The notes: generated by a model from the sequence alone, not told the origin. Positions 1-11,217 are shown, counted from the stretch's first letter. The stretch: DNA of 64,000 bases from Pyxicephalus adspersus (GCF_032062135.1 NC_092860.1:156617972-156681971); one strand, 5' to 3'. Translations and numbers: made by a program.

Positions 1-240
1 ACCGCATTTGTTTCTGACATCTAAAGTCAGGTACTGGGCAGACGGCAGCATCATTTACAAGCAGGAGGAGGAGATGGATCGTGGACTACATTAGTATCTT
101 GCATCTACAGTTGGGTACTGGGAAGGCGGCAGCAGTAACAGGCAGTAGGAAGTGTTGGTCCCTGGTACGGAGCGTGGACCACATTGGAGGTTGAGGCCAT
201 TAACTCTATGGACAGTGTAGAAGCTGCATCTAATTGGGAC
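1..240 (-). repeat. hAT-associated non-coding repeat units
   Basis: This stretch carries GGTACTGGG, GGCGGCAGCAG and GTGGACCACATTGG motifs that recur at 18050-18130, 41095-41290 and 62505-62570. Two of those sites lie directly beside minus-strand hAT transposase coding remains, so I read the units as the 3' non-coding part of that hAT family. The minus orientation is inferred from those neighbours. No coding sequence is supported here. Confidence 0.5.
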
Positions 241-429
241 ATTAATGGATTAATGAAAATCACACTTTCCATACCTACTATGTAGTGAAACCACATAAAA
301 GGTAACGTACTTGGTGGAATACGTGGGGAAATACATACAATTTTTATCATTTGTGGATATCTAGCAAGTTCTATCATAGGTAAATATATGTATCTGTCTC
401 ACATAAATATCGGATCGGAAATATCTATA

Positions 430-1456
430 TTTTTTGGCAAGAAATACTAAATTTTTTATGGGTTTTAGGAAAGATATGAAGCGCTATCATAATAAAATAT
501 CTGTATTTTTTTACAGAAATACAGAAATTTTTAGGTTTATTTTGATAGATAACAAGTGGTATCAGAATTAATTCTCTGTATTTTTTTACAGAAATAAAAA
601 ACATTTCAGTTTATTTTGATAGATAGCAAGTGGTATCAGAATTAAGTCTGCATTTTTTTTACAGAAATACAGACATTTTTATGTTTTTTTTAAAAGATAG
701 CAAGTGGTATCAGAATTAATTCTATGCATTTTTTTTACAGAAATACAGAAAATTTCTGTGTATTTTCATAGATAGCAACTTGCTATCCATCAAAATAAAC
801 ATAAAAATGTCTATATGTAGGAAAAATACAGATAATTATTTCTGATATCACTTGCTACCTATCAAAATAAACATAAAATTTTCTGTATTTATGTAAAAAA
901 AAGCAAAAAAGAGAATTAATTCTGATCCTTCTTGCTACCTTATAAAATAAACAAAAATTTCTGCATTTCTGTAAAAAAAATTACAGAGAATTAATTCTGA
1001 TCATACTTGCTACCTATCAAATTAAACAGAACAAATTCTGTAAAAAAAATAGAGAATTAATTCTGATATCACTTGCTTCCTATCAAAATAAACTGAAAAT
1101 TTTCTGTATTTCTATAATAAAATACAGATAATTATTTCTGATACCACTTGCTATCTATCAAAATAAACAGAAAAATGTTCATTATTTCGGTAAAAAAATA
1201 CAGAGAATTAATTCTGATCCATTTTGCTACATATTAAAATAAACAGAAAATTTTCTGTATTTCTGTAATAAAATACAGATAATTATTTTTGATACCACTT
1301 GCTATCTATCAAAATAAACAGAAGAAATTCTGTATTTCTGTAAAAAAAATACAGAGAATTAATTCTGATCCTTCTTGCTACCTATTAAAATAAACAGACA
1401 AATTTTCTGTATTTCTGTAAAGAAATACAGAGAATTATTTCTGATACCACTTGCTA
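430..1456. repeat. 75-bp satellite array with an internal orientation switch
   Basis: About a dozen diverged units of 75-76 bp contain the core TTGCTATCTATCAAAATAAAC and a segment with ATACAGAGAATTAATTCTGA. Core positions near 853, 933, 1009, 1073, 1149, 1225, 1300, 1377 and 1452 show the spacing. Units left of about 778 are reversed (GATAGCAAGTGGTATCAG near 546, 621 and 696). The array runs into the assembly gap, so its full length is unknown. Confidence 0.9.
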
Positions 1457-1882
1457 NNNNNNNNNNNNNNNNNNNNNNNNNNNNNNNNNNNNNNNNNNNN
1501 NNNNNNNNNNNNNNNNNNNNNNNNNNNNNNNNNNNNNNNNNNNNNNNNNNNNNNNNNNNNNNNNNNNNNNNNNNNNNNNNNNNNNNNNNNNNNNNNNNNN
1601 NNNNNNNNNNNNNNNNNNNNNNNNNNNNNNNNNNNNNNNNNNNNNNNNNNNNNNNNNNNNNNNNNNNNNNNNNNNNNNNNNNNNNNNNNNNNNNNNNNNN
1701 NNNNNNNNNNNNNNNNNNNNNNNNNNNNNNNNNNNNNNNNNNNNNNNNNNNNNNNNNNNNNNNNNNNNNNNNNNNNNNNNNNNNNNNNNNNNNNNNNNNN
1801 NNNNNNNNNNNNNNNNNNNNNNNNNNNNNNNNNNNNNNNNNNNNNNNNNNNNNNNNNNNNNNNNNNNNNNNNNNNNNNNNNN
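1457..1882. other. Assembly gap (426 N)
   Basis: Unresolved bases lie between the satellite array and the hAT transposase fragment. The C-terminal end of that transposase and more satellite units are probably hidden here. Open frames crossing the gap are artefacts. Confidence 1.
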
Positions 1883-2580
1883 CGGCCACTGCTCAAGCTT
1901 GGATACCCAGTAGCCCAGTGGGTCCTGGCTTTGCAGGTTGCAGATGTCCCACGCAGAGTTCAGGTATTCCTTCACCATGACTAAATACCGCTGCTCAGTG
2001 TCATTGGCAATTGCTGCATGACTGGCAGCTTGCTTCCGCTGAAAAAAAGCCTGCATAGTTAGGCTTAGACGACCTCTACTGCTGCCACCCATGCCGCTTA
2101 AAGCAGTTGTTTGGCTCCCATGGCTGGTGGAACTGACATGGGGATCCCTGCTGCTGCTGCCAGCTGGAAAGGCTGAGCACAACTCCCTTACAAGCACTTC
2201 TTGGTAGCGCTGCATTTTAGGTCCCCTGTATTGGGGCAAGATGAGTTGTTGTATCTCAGGCTTGTAACGTGGATCCAGTAATGTAGCAATCCAATAGTCG
2301 CCAGTCTTTGTTTTTATGTGTTTTATATGTGGATCCTTGGCTAGGCACTCCTGCATGAAGGATGTCATGTGGCTCAAACTACCCACAGCTGAGGTAATTC
2401 TGGACCCACACTCCTGTGGGTTGAACACCAGCATAGGGTCATCCTCCTCCTCCTCCGCCTGGTCTTGCCATCCACGAAACGTGCCGCCTTATGTTTCGGT
2501 GGATGGATGCCATGTACCCTCAATATCCTCCTCTGCCCCTTCCTCCCCTCTCCTTAAAGGGAGGTTAAGGAGTGAAATTG
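1883..2580 (-). pseudogene. hAT transposase fragment (C-terminal half)
   Basis: The minus-strand translation shows an acidic linker (about 2435-2500), then the hAT-type motif LLDPRYK in the block after KTGDYWIATLLDPR, and the pre-dimerisation segment ending DPLGYWVSKLEQWP just before the gap. The sequence resembles Ac/ZBED-like transposases, which cut and paste hAT elements. An in-frame stop lies near 2490 in the upstream linker, and the N-terminal BED finger is absent. The conserved end of the dimerisation domain would fall in the N gap. The sequence on the higher-coordinate side switches abruptly to LINE. A related copy sits at 62656-64000. Confidence 0.8.
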
Positions 2581-2589
2581 TTCTAAAAT

Positions 2590-3586
2590 GAGCACAGGTC
2601 TCCCTTCTTTCAGAATAACAATAATTTGAGCCTCAAGAATGTCTTTAAGTACTGGGCATTGGGAAGCGCGTTTAAGGCCCCCACAAACTGAGTACTAAGC
2701 GCTGGCAACATCTAGACCTGGGGCCTTTCCTGTGGCTGAGGCACCTTTCACCCTAGACAATTCCCCAGTAGTTATAGGGCTCTCAAGTTTCTGCTTGATC
2801 AGGTGATGGATGGCATCCCTGGTGAAAGCATGTATGCACATATAGCTTCTATGTGAGTGTTGGCATGTGTTGAAGAGGTCTGTGAGTTTTAGATTATAAA
2901 GTTGGGCATTGTACTACATTGGAGATGTCCCTGGGGAGATGAGGTATTTTCCACCCCGAATCACAAATTTTAGGGACATACATCTTTGTTCTTTTAGCTT
3001 TAGCTCTAGCATTAGCTAGAGATCTGCTACATTTATTACCGAATTCAAAGAAAGAGCGCCTGCACTTTGCCAGGGTAGCCTTTGCCCCCGCAAAGCATAG
3101 GGTCCTAAACTGTTCCCGGGCTTTTTGTAATTGTATTTCAACATCCCTCATCCCAACTTATTTATGTATCGTTTCTAGAACATGAATGTCCTGTAAAAGT
3201 TTTTAAATTTGGGCTCCCTTCTTTCTATTAAGGCGAGCAGCGTGTTTGATCAAAAAACCTCTAACAAACAGTTTGTGGGTAGCCCAGACCGTTGATGGAT
3301 GAGAAACAGAAATAAAGTGGTAGCTGATTTTTTAATTCAGCCAAAACTGCCGAGTCTCATTAAGTCTCTGTTAAAGATAGGGAGGCAGAAGGGAAGCATA
3401 GTCGGAAAGGAAGATGTTATCAATACCAGAATTCTCACAGATAGAGAGATCTACATGGTGTATTAGAAACATATCTATCCGTGAATATACCTTGTGGACT
3501 GCCGGAAAAAAAAAATAGTCTAAGGTGGTTGGATGTTGGATAGGCTAGATGTTACAAAGTTGGTATTTATGGAATAACTTGTGCAT
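2590..3586 (-). pseudogene. L1/Tx1-like LINE ORF2 fragment (EN-RT linker)
   Basis: The minus-strand translation at 2894-3151 has the pattern seen between the endonuclease and reverse transcriptase of L1-clade ORF2: KAREQFRTL, FFEFGNKCSRSLA and YVPKI followed by a PHLPRDISN-like segment. The flanking sequence is degenerate in several frames. The element continues at 4285-5230, where the endonuclease part is found. The two parts were separated by the LTR inserted at 3587-4279. Confidence 0.7.
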
Positions 3587-4279
3587 TGTTAGCACTGCAC
3601 GCCGCTGCTCCTAATCGCAGGCATGGGGGCCGGATCCTATCTCTCAGGTAACCCACTACCCATGTTCCATGTCAGTGTTTCTTTCATGCTGAGACTTGCT
3701 CTGGTGTGTGAGCTGGTGTGGGTGTGTTTCTGAGGTAACACACACACGCCCTCTGTTTCCTACAGCCTATGGCTCATGTCCTGCAGGTATTTAAAGGCAC
3801 CTCCTATTACAGGAAGTTGCCTGAGCAATCTCTGGCTTACCTGCGTTACTCTCAGTGCTAAGGTGTTTTGTCTGTTTGCCTTGCTGTGTACCGAACCTTG
3901 CCTTTGTTTTTGGACTCTGCCTGTTTGCTGCCTGACCCTGACCTTGGATTACGTTTCTGGACTTTGCCTGTTTGCTGCCTGACCCTGACCTTGGAATACG
4001 TTTCTGGACTTGTTTGCTGCCTGACCCTGACCTTGGAATACGTTTTTGGACTTTGCCTGTTTGCCGCCTGGCCCTGGTTCTATATCCTTGTTTCCTGACT
4101 CCTGTGGTCAGCTGCCACTGGCCTGGGGATTGCTCTGGAGTGGCACCTGGCAGCTACTCCACAGCCCAAGCCTATCCTCACCCTCAGAGGCTCTAGCGAA
4201 GACCTGGTAGCTGCTTAGTCACGCCCCTCTGGAGTTACCCGGTCAGTGGCACAGTGGGTTCACACCCGCTTGCATAACA
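3587..4279 (+). mobile_element. Solo LTR inserted in a LINE
   Basis: The element begins TGTTAGCAC and ends GCATAACA, giving inverted TGTTA/TAACA termini, and is flanked by the 5-bp direct repeat TGCAT (3582-3586 and 4280-4284). No internal retrotransposon genes are present, so it is a solo LTR (693 bp). TATTTAAA at 3788 could be its core promoter. The plus orientation follows from that box and from similarity to other LTR text in the window. It interrupts a minus-strand LINE. The family is probably Gypsy-type but is not proven. Confidence 0.85.
3893..4080 (+). repeat. Tandem repeat inside the LTR
   Basis: Three to four copies of a 41-47-bp unit built on CTGCCTGACCCTGACCTTGG and GTTTCTGGACTT lie within the solo LTR. 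Similar CCTGACC-rich text occurs in the LTR pieces near 19300-19470 and 29800-29950, so these repeats appear typical of this LTR group. Confidence 0.85.
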
Positions 4280-4284
4280 TGCAT

Positions 4285-5230
4285 TTTATTAGTGAGTGGC
4301 ATATTGCCCCTGCTACTGGAATTGCACAAGGGATCATCCAAGGAAGCATTGAAGCCCCCCCAGAATGAAGATTCTTTCAGTAAACTTCAGTAAAAGTTAT
4401 GGAGAACCGTTTGCATAATTCAAATTGGTTCGTGTTAGGGGCATAAATATTAGTTATAGTCATCAGTTTAGACTTAATAGAACCTTTAAGAAGGAGAAAC
4501 CTGCCTTCACAGTCAGAGCTTACATCTATAAAATGCCAAGATATATGTTTGGATATAAGAATGCTTACTCCTCTGGATCTACAGTCTGCAGCGGCTTCAT
4601 GGTAAACCCACTGATAGTTATGATCTGCCAATATCGGAATTTTATCAGATCTAAAATCTAAACGAAGGCCACCAGTGCTTTCTGCCTATGCAAATCTCGA
4701 AGAGACGTTCTTTTTTCCAGTATGTTTAGTCCCTTTTACATTAAGGATGACCACCCTAGTTTATGGTATTATATTTTGTAGGGGAAGTCACACTCAATCG
4801 AGTACCTAGATATTAGAATGGGTTGGGCTTGTTTTAGGAGAGCGTCACAATAACGGTCAAAAAATTGGGTAGAGATTAGGTTAGGGTAGGCAATTTTGGG
4901 CTAAAGTGGAAACACCACAAATCCACAAATTAGGCATAAAAATAATTTGAGCTCCATCAAAATCTAGAGTGCCATGAGACCAGGCCTTCCTCAAAACTTG
5001 ATCTTTCGGCCAGGTTTTCAATGTCCAATTTAGTGGCCAAACTTTTCAACAAAGTATTCAGCTCTTCTTTAGGGGAACTGCTTTCCTCTCAATACCCAAA
5101 ATTCTATCACAATGCAGTGGTTAAGAAGTCTGAATGTCAGGAATGATAAATCCCTAAGTAAAGGGTGCTGACCATTTTCTGTGAATCTTACTACAAGCTG
5201 TAACAATTCCTCTTACATCACCAACTGGTT
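4285..5230 (-). pseudogene. L1/Tx1-like LINE endonuclease fragment
   Basis: The minus-strand translation of 4377-4631 reads RGVSILISKHISW, GRFLLLKG and TITNIYAPN, the central strands of the apurinic-like endonuclease of L1-clade ORF2. The rest is broken by stops and frame changes. It is the 5' continuation of the fragment at 2590-3586. Confidence 0.75.
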
Positions 5231-6250
5231 CCATATTTCTCTTTTACTGGTTAATTTTCTTCACCTCCGAGAGCAAGCCCAACCTCAAAGTTTTACAGAT
5301 ACCCCATTGTACCCATGGAGAGGTTAGGAATGTCAACATTGACATTTGTGTTCTAGGCTGACTGCTGCTTTTTTTTACATTTGTTCTTTTTTCATTTTTA
5401 TGTCTTTTTTCTTTTTGTTATTATTGTCTTTTTATCCTAATTTGTGGGAATTGCCAACATGGCAATTTTAATCCATCATTCCCCACTGCTTCCCAGGGGA
5501 TCATTGATCAGATACTCTGTTTGATTAAAACTCCTTCTTCTTTTGCAGGACAGTGGAGCATAATCACTCTATAACTGGTAATTTTGTACCACTTAACCCC
5601 TCCCTTTGTCTTTTTGGATGTTGGGAAGATCATGCAGAAGTGGTGTGTGGCGGGGGGACAAGGAACTGGATCTCTGTCTGCTTATTAGCAGCAAGACAAG
5701 CTTTATTTTTAGGGTGGATAGTTCCCTCCCACCGAAAATTAAGATTGTAGTAGGTGCTCTGAAACAGGTATTTTTTAGGGAAGTGTTGGATGCTGACACC
5801 AATGATGACAAATTTATATCAACATTTTTTGACAAATGGTATTCATTCATTCATTTAACATACCTTTCCTATCACTGTGCAGAATGAGATCTGGGAACCC
5901 TTTCGTTACTCCACATGGTTTATACTAAAATTGTAATAATTTTTCACTGTCTCATTTTGGATGTCTCTGTGTAAAGTTGTAGATGGAGTTTCTATCATTT
6001 AATGATTTAGTTTTTTTTCTTCTTTATTCTATTTACTGAATTTTGATTGGATTATTCTTGCCATGTATAAATGTGGTCCCCCCTCTCCTTTTGTGAATTT
6101 ATGTTTCCCTTTATGACTAATTTATTTATTATTTTATTAATTTTTCTTTTTTTTGTCATTCAATGTTTGATGTGAAAATTAGAAGGCGATACATTGACAC
6201 AGAGTGATTTTTTAGTATTTTGTTCAGAATCTTTTTTTTCTAGGTTTTTC
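5231..6250. other. Degenerate repeat-like DNA, no supported gene
   Basis: The only open frames are short (under 95 codons) and overlap one another on both strands. The segment at 5430-6100 may be an old LINE 3' region, because it follows a LINE and has a T-rich tail, but no diagnostic motif is readable. Confidence 0.4.
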
Positions 6251-6261
6251 TCCTTTAAAAT

Positions 6262-6310
6262 TGGGTGCGTCTTATAGGCCGGAGCGTCTTATAGTCCGAA
6301 AAATACGGTA
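6262..6310. repeat. Terminal segment of a short interspersed DNA element
   Basis: The motif GTGCGTCTTATAGGCC followed by GCGTCTTATAGTCCGAAAAA and TACGGTA resembles a terminal motif I recall from dispersed vertebrate repeats. Only one end is visible. The superfamily is not assigned. Confidence 0.45.
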
Positions 6311-6934
6311 AATGTTTCTGGTAGACACCTCTTGCTTTCTGTATAAATGTGTTTTGGCCCCTATGTAATTTACTTTCTAATTGGGAAATGCTGTTAAAGG
6401 TCCTTTTAACACCCCCTCCCTTCTCCAACTTTGATGACAATTCTATTTTTAGAGGATGTGGATACATGTCCCAAAAGAAAAAGGTTTTCCGTTATTCAAA
6501 TCTGACCATTTGGGTAAGTGGACTCCGGGCTTGGCCATTAGTAATTCAGTATTCCTGATTTACAGTCTCTGTGGCTACCATCTATAGTACAGGAATATCA
6601 CATTACCCAGAAATATTATGATTTACCAATAATGACAACTAATGAGACCCTGTCATCACACCATTTAGCTTAATAAAACTCCTTTCATGACATGTGTGAG
6701 ATTATCTAAGGCACTGCAGTCATGAAATAGCAAAACCTTCTACCAAGATGACCTCCTCCACACAGACATACTGGCCACTAATCCCTTACTCTCTGCCTGT
6801 CTCTTTTGGTCACCTATAGAAGATTCCTTCTTTAACCACCCCTTAACTGTAGTTTAATAGGTAGATCATATTCTAGTCCTAGAAGATGAAGGTATGAGTC
6901 AAATCATAACCCCTATACAATTATTAGGAATGCT
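6311..6934. other. No supported feature
   Basis: Non-coding sequence of mixed composition. Its open frames are short and lack recognisable motifs. Confidence 0.5.
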
Positions 6935-7382
6935 TCATCACTGGTTACTGGAAGGCTGTGGTTCTTGGGCACACCAAGGTGGGCAAAACACTAGTGACAC
7001 AGGGGCCATTGCGGGCACTGTAAGCAACAGGAGACACAGGTGACTCAATGATATACACAGACAGACAGGAACACTGGAACAGCACAGGGTAGTAGACTTC
7101 GAACCAACAGACTAGACAACGAGGGGTTAATGCAGGAGCTGGACAGAGGAATCACTGAATTAGGCACCAGGTGAACAGGAACTAGCTCACAGAACTAGTG
7201 CTCGGCACAATGGAGACACAAAGTGCAGTGTGAGTGCTAGCTAGGGGTGATTAAGAGGCTATTTCCTGATTGGCTGGTGAAGCTAGTAAAGCTTGCTAGC
7301 ATAGGCACGCCCAGAATCAGAACTGCCCGCATGTGCAGGAGAGATGCGTCTGCACTTTAGCAAGGAAAAGGTATGTGTGACA
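6935..7382 (-). mobile_element. Gypsy-type LTR, truncated copy
   Basis: Read on the minus strand it begins TGTCACACATACC and continues with the same segments as the LTRs at 22021-22309, 42730-43435 and 61220-61947 (a GCGCAGGAGAG-like block, an AGCTTTACTAG-like block, CCAATCAGG, a CAGTGTTCC-like block). The far end near 6935 is ragged. No internal retrotransposon sequence adjoins it. A 35-bp scrap of the same LTR end recurs at about 7718-7752 inside the LINE. Confidence 0.75.
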
Positions 7383-7384
7383 TG

Positions 7385-8275
7385 ACTGTTATTTGGTCAC
7401 TACAAAACATCACCTCATCATCTATTGGAACAATCTGCTGGTTGGATCATGCTCCAGTCGGCATCGAATACACAGATTCTTCTACTCCTACACCTACTTG
7501 AGGGCCCATTCAGATGTTGCATGACAAATTGAAGAAGTGCAACGCATGTTTTTTGACATCAATGATCTGGAGGACACTAATCACTTTATGCTATAGTATG
7601 CCCATAAGGCATTTATCCGGGGGGTTGTATTAAAATTTGTTCATATGAAAGAAAGCAAAGGTTGACGCAAATCACAGATCTCCTTACTCGTATCAGAATA
7701 AATGAAGCCCAAAAGTGAGGCCTTTAGTGAGGAAGAGGTAAGTGTGACACTAATCTTGAAACTATAGCCAATGCATTTCGCAATTACTACCACTCCTTAT
7801 ATAATTTATCCCCAAAACCCCAACCAAATGCAGATAAAAGTTTTTTCTTCGGAACGTTACAGTTGCCTTCCCTATCTCCTTCACAAGTTGAATCTCTATC
7901 AGCTTCCTTTATGAATCAAGAAATACTTTAGCATTGAATACTTGAGCATTTAAATCACTCCCCAATGGCAAATCTCCAGCGGCAGATTGCTTCCAAACGA
8001 ATATTATGAATGTTTTAGTTCTCAACAATACCCCATCTAAGGAGATCTTTGATTTGGCAGCTACTCTGGGTTCTATTTCTGAAGAAATGCTTGAGGCAGT
8101 TATAATTACGATTCCTAAGTTAGGTAAGGATCCAATGAATACCAGTAGTTCTCGCTCTTGAACACTGATGTGAGGATCTTTGTTAGACTATTAGGATATA
8201 GGTTGTAAGATATAGTTCCCACTTTGGTCAACTTCTGATCAGGTGGGGTTTGTAAAGCATGGACAAGCTCCTGAT
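7385..8275 (+). pseudogene. L1/Tx1-like LINE ORF2, first part
   Basis: The plus-strand translation contains an SIGTICWLDHAPV-like motif (end of the endonuclease, where WSDH is usual) and ANAFRNYYHSLYNL (start of the RT region), then becomes broken by stops. The last readable segment before the inserted element is DQVGFVKHGQAPD, the conserved RT block before the finger-palm motifs. The LINE continues at 10248 after the insertion. Confidence 0.75.
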
Positions 8276-8537
8276 AAGTGTTGGTTGAATAGCTCACTAT
8301 TCGATTCGGCAGCTATTCGCTCGAATAGAGCAAAATTATTTGCGTGGTCGAATGTCAAAGTCGAACACCATTAAAGTCAATAGGAGGAAAAATTTGTTTT
8401 TTTTTCAGCACTGTGTGGAGCTTCTACAGCCTCCAAACAGGTGTAAGAAGATACATTGTAAAAAAATACATAACACTATTACATACCCCTGTACTTCACA
8501 TGAACATTAAAGAGCACCTGTCACATCAATATTAGGC

Positions 8538-8967
8538 TAAAGCTAGGTACACACTTCCAATAATTATTGTTAGAAAATGAACGATTAGGACCGATCAACG
8601 ATTATGCACGATTATACTTGAACAATCATATTGTGCACAATTCTGTACATGCTGTAACAATATGATCGTTCATATATAATCCACCAACAGTGTCCACACA
8701 CTAGATAAAATCGCTTGAACGATGCAGGGAGGGACATGTAAAGGAGAAAGTGTACAGCAGAAACATGCACGATCACTGAACGACCGTACACACGATAGAT
8801 AGTGAAAGATCGTCGGCCAATCAGATCCACCGTGGCGGTCATTCATTTCTAAAGACAATCCTCGTTCGTCGGTGTCATTGGTCACTTGTTTTTGGCGAAT
8901 CCGTTGTTCATCAGTCGTTCGTCGGTCGTTTCTAATGATAATTATTGCACGTGTGTATGCAGCTTTA
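8538..8967. mobile_element. Short inverted-repeat element, TAAAGCT family (copy 1)
   Basis: The termini TAAAGCTAGGTACACACTTC and the mirrored GTGTGTATGCAGCTTTA form an inverted repeat, and the interior is rich in ACGATCGTTC-like palindromes. Other copies lie at 25448-25887, 32658-32995 and 44569-45008, with a right half at 54190-54325. No protein is encoded. The superfamily is not certain because no clear TSD is visible. Confidence 0.85.
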
Positions 8968-9200
8968 GTCTACATGGACTGTTTCCCCAGCGTTTAACCT
9001 GAGGCTTTTTAAAGCCCATGTTTGAAGTCCCCATGCATTCCCATGGGCTAATCTACACCGGGACGTTTCCTTCAGGCACGTTTTTGAGCGTTATCCTAAA
9101 TGTTGCTTGCAACATTTAAAAAATTAAAACGCTAGATAAACGCGGGAAAACGCTTCCATTGAACTCAATGGAGGCTTTATTTAAGCCCTAAGCTTTGGAA
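8968..9200 (-). mobile_element. Short inverted-repeat element, GTCTACA family (truncated)
   Basis: GTCTACATGGACTGTTTCCC and the interior segments AGCGTTTAACC, CCATGGGCTAATCTACACC and AACGCTTCCATTGA match the reverse complement of the complete copy at 45484-45858. Only one end is present. It abuts the preceding element directly at 8967. Confidence 0.75.
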
Positions 9201-9400
9201 TCTGGAAGCCCCCTTTAATAGGAGACTCCCAGATCTCCACCGCCCCACCCTGGGGAATGAGTACAGGGGTACATAAATCCCCTTACTTATTCCCTGAAAG
9301 GGTTAAAATATAGGTAAAAAATAGGACAAGGCTTTAACGTTAAATTATTTTACTAATGTGTGTGTGTGTTTGTGTAACTAAACTTTTTTTTTTTTTTTTT

Positions 9401-10037
9401 ACAGGTTACCCCAATGACAGGAGGATTTCCAGGGTTGAAATGAACACAGCCCTGGAAATCCTCCTGACAATGAGGGATCTCAGGGCACCAGGGGTTAAAT
9501 GAGGACAAGCCTCTCCATTCACCCCAGTGCTCTGGCTGAGGTTTTACATTTCTCAGACATTCAGAACTAGATATGAATGGGGAGACTTGTGCCCATTCAT
9601 ATCTAGTGCTCTGTGATTGGCTGAGAAATAGGAAATTCTGATGACTGCTCAAGTATCATCAGGATTTCCCTTTCCTCAGCCAATCAGGGAGCAGAGTAAT
9701 CAGCGGAGCTTTACTATGCTGACAGCTCTGCTCCCCTGATCACTCCCGCAGCCCTAGAGGAGCTGTGACATATGTTCTGTATCTGTTACACATGTCACAG
9801 CTCCTCTAGGGCTGTGGGAGTAATCAGGGTAGCAGAGCTGTCAGCATAGTAAAGCTCCGCTGATTACTTTGCTCCCTCAGCAAATCACAGAGCAGTAGAG
9901 GTAATAAATGGGGATACGTATCTCCATTCAACCTCCATTGCCCTGGTATTGCCTGTGGTTACAGCTAATTGAAGGCGCGTGCTTCCAATTAGCTGTAACA
10001 CCAAAATGATTCATAATGTCATTGTCGGATAACCTGT
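9401..10037. mobile_element. Chain-of-hairpins element with ACAGGTTA ends
   Basis: The unit is bounded by ACAGGTTA (9401) and TAACCTGT (ending 10037), preceded by a T run and followed by an A run. It contains consecutive inverted repeats: 9416-9470, 9566-9605, 9608-9697, 9688-9875 (arms of about 88 bp) and 9960-9996. No protein is encoded. It is probably a foldback-type non-autonomous DNA element, or several nested ones. Confidence 0.8.
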
Positions 10038-10247
10038 AAAAAATTAAAAAAAAAAAAGTTAAAATAAAAACATACAAATTAAACTCATTTAAAATTAATT
10101 TTTATTTTTTTTTTTAAACTTTTTTTTTCTCCGAGTTTTTGCAGTCGAATCCCGTGATTTTCGGGTCAGGTTTATCCGAATTCGAACAGGCATATTTGGG
10201 TCGAATATAAGGACAACCCGAATTTGAACATCAACACTACTCCCGAT

Positions 10248-10878
10248 AGCACTAGACGTCTAATTAACATCTTGAGACACGTGGAACTTCTCAAACAGCC
10301 TTCTCTGCTTCTTTAATTAGACACTATCAGGTCTGATAATTATCACTATCAGGCTATCTGTCCATGGTTTAAGACAAATTTGGCTTTACAGATCCTATTA
10401 TACCTGCCATTGTGTCTCAGTATTCTAATACTTCTGCAAGGATGTTCACATCAGAATCTCATCAGCTTTACGAATTACAAATAGCACTCATCAAGGATGA
10501 AAGAAATTACTTTCCCCAGTAATTTTTATGTACTTCTAGAACCTCTAGCGGAGTACATACATACTAGTGCTAGTGTTAAAGGAATCAAAATTCACGATAA
10601 AGTACATGCCCCTATAATTCCCTAAGAGCTATTCAAGATATTCTGGATTCCTTTAGTGTTTCTTACTTTAAAGTTAATGCTTCCAAAATTATACTGCTAG
10701 GTATTCACATACCAGCATATCTTAAATTACACATTAAATCTTTGTTTCCTTACATATTAGAATCCAAAGCTATAACATTTTTGGGAATCCTAATTCCGCC
10801 ATATACTACACAATTATTTCAGGTTAACTTTTCTAATCTGTTAACAACACTGCCTAAAGAATTGTTCCAATATAAAAG
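10248..10878 (+). pseudogene. L1/Tx1-like LINE ORF2, RT part
   Basis: Reading resumes as STRRLINILRHVELLKQ, which together with the block before 8275 makes the typical L1-clade RT segment. Further on only scattered pieces are readable (LEPLAEYI near 10545) with several stops. It is interrupted by the SINE at 10879. Confidence 0.7.
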
Positions 10879-11210
10879 GCTCAGGGGTTAGCACTCCGGC
10901 CTTTGCAGCGCTAGGTCCCAGGTTCGATCCCCAGCCAGGACATTATCTGCATGGAGTTTGCAGGTTCTCCCCGTGTCTGCGTGGGTTTCCTCCGGGTACT
11001 CCGGTTTCCTCCCACATCCCAAAAACATGCAGTTAGGTTAACTGGCTTCTCCCTAACAATTGACCTTAGACTACATTAATCACATATGACTATGGTAGGG
11101 ACATTAGATTGTGAGCTCCTTTGAGGGACAGTTAGTGACACGACTATGGACTATGTACAGCGCTGCGTAATATGATGGTGCTATATAAATACTGTATAAT
11201 AATAATAATA
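10879..11210 (+). mobile_element. tRNA-derived SINE with LINE-like tail
   Basis: The head GGCTCAGGGGTTAGCAC holds an A-box-like segment, and GGTTCGATCCC is a B box, as in RNA polymerase III promoters of tRNA-derived SINEs. The tail TACAGCGCTGCGTAATATG followed by GGTGCTATATAAAT and (TAA)n resembles an L2-type 3' end. A 7-bp TSD, ATAAAAG, flanks it (10872-10878 and 11211-11217). Its length is 332 bp. It is not a functional tRNA gene. Confidence 0.9.
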
Positions 11211-11217
11211 ATAAAAG

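Larger units (their letters stand above)
8276..10239. mobile_element. hAT-like non-autonomous element (1964 bp) inserted in LINE
   Basis: The left end starts AAGTGTTGGTTGAA and the right end, read in reverse complement, starts TAGTGTTGATGTTC, giving a short imperfect terminal inverted repeat. It is flanked by an 8-bp direct repeat, CTCCTGAT (8268-8275) and CTCCCGAT (10240-10247), 7 of 8 matching. An 8-bp TSD is typical of hAT elements. No transposase is encoded. Three other elements are nested inside (8538-8967, 8968-9200, 9401-10037). Confidence 0.75.

Noticed and set aside
1359..1980. Long open frames crossing the gap on both strands
   Set aside because: They consist of N positions; the real sequence is satellite and hAT.
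10879..10960. Possible tRNA gene
   Set aside because: A and B boxes are present but the sequence is the head of a SINE with a target-site duplication and an L2-like tail.
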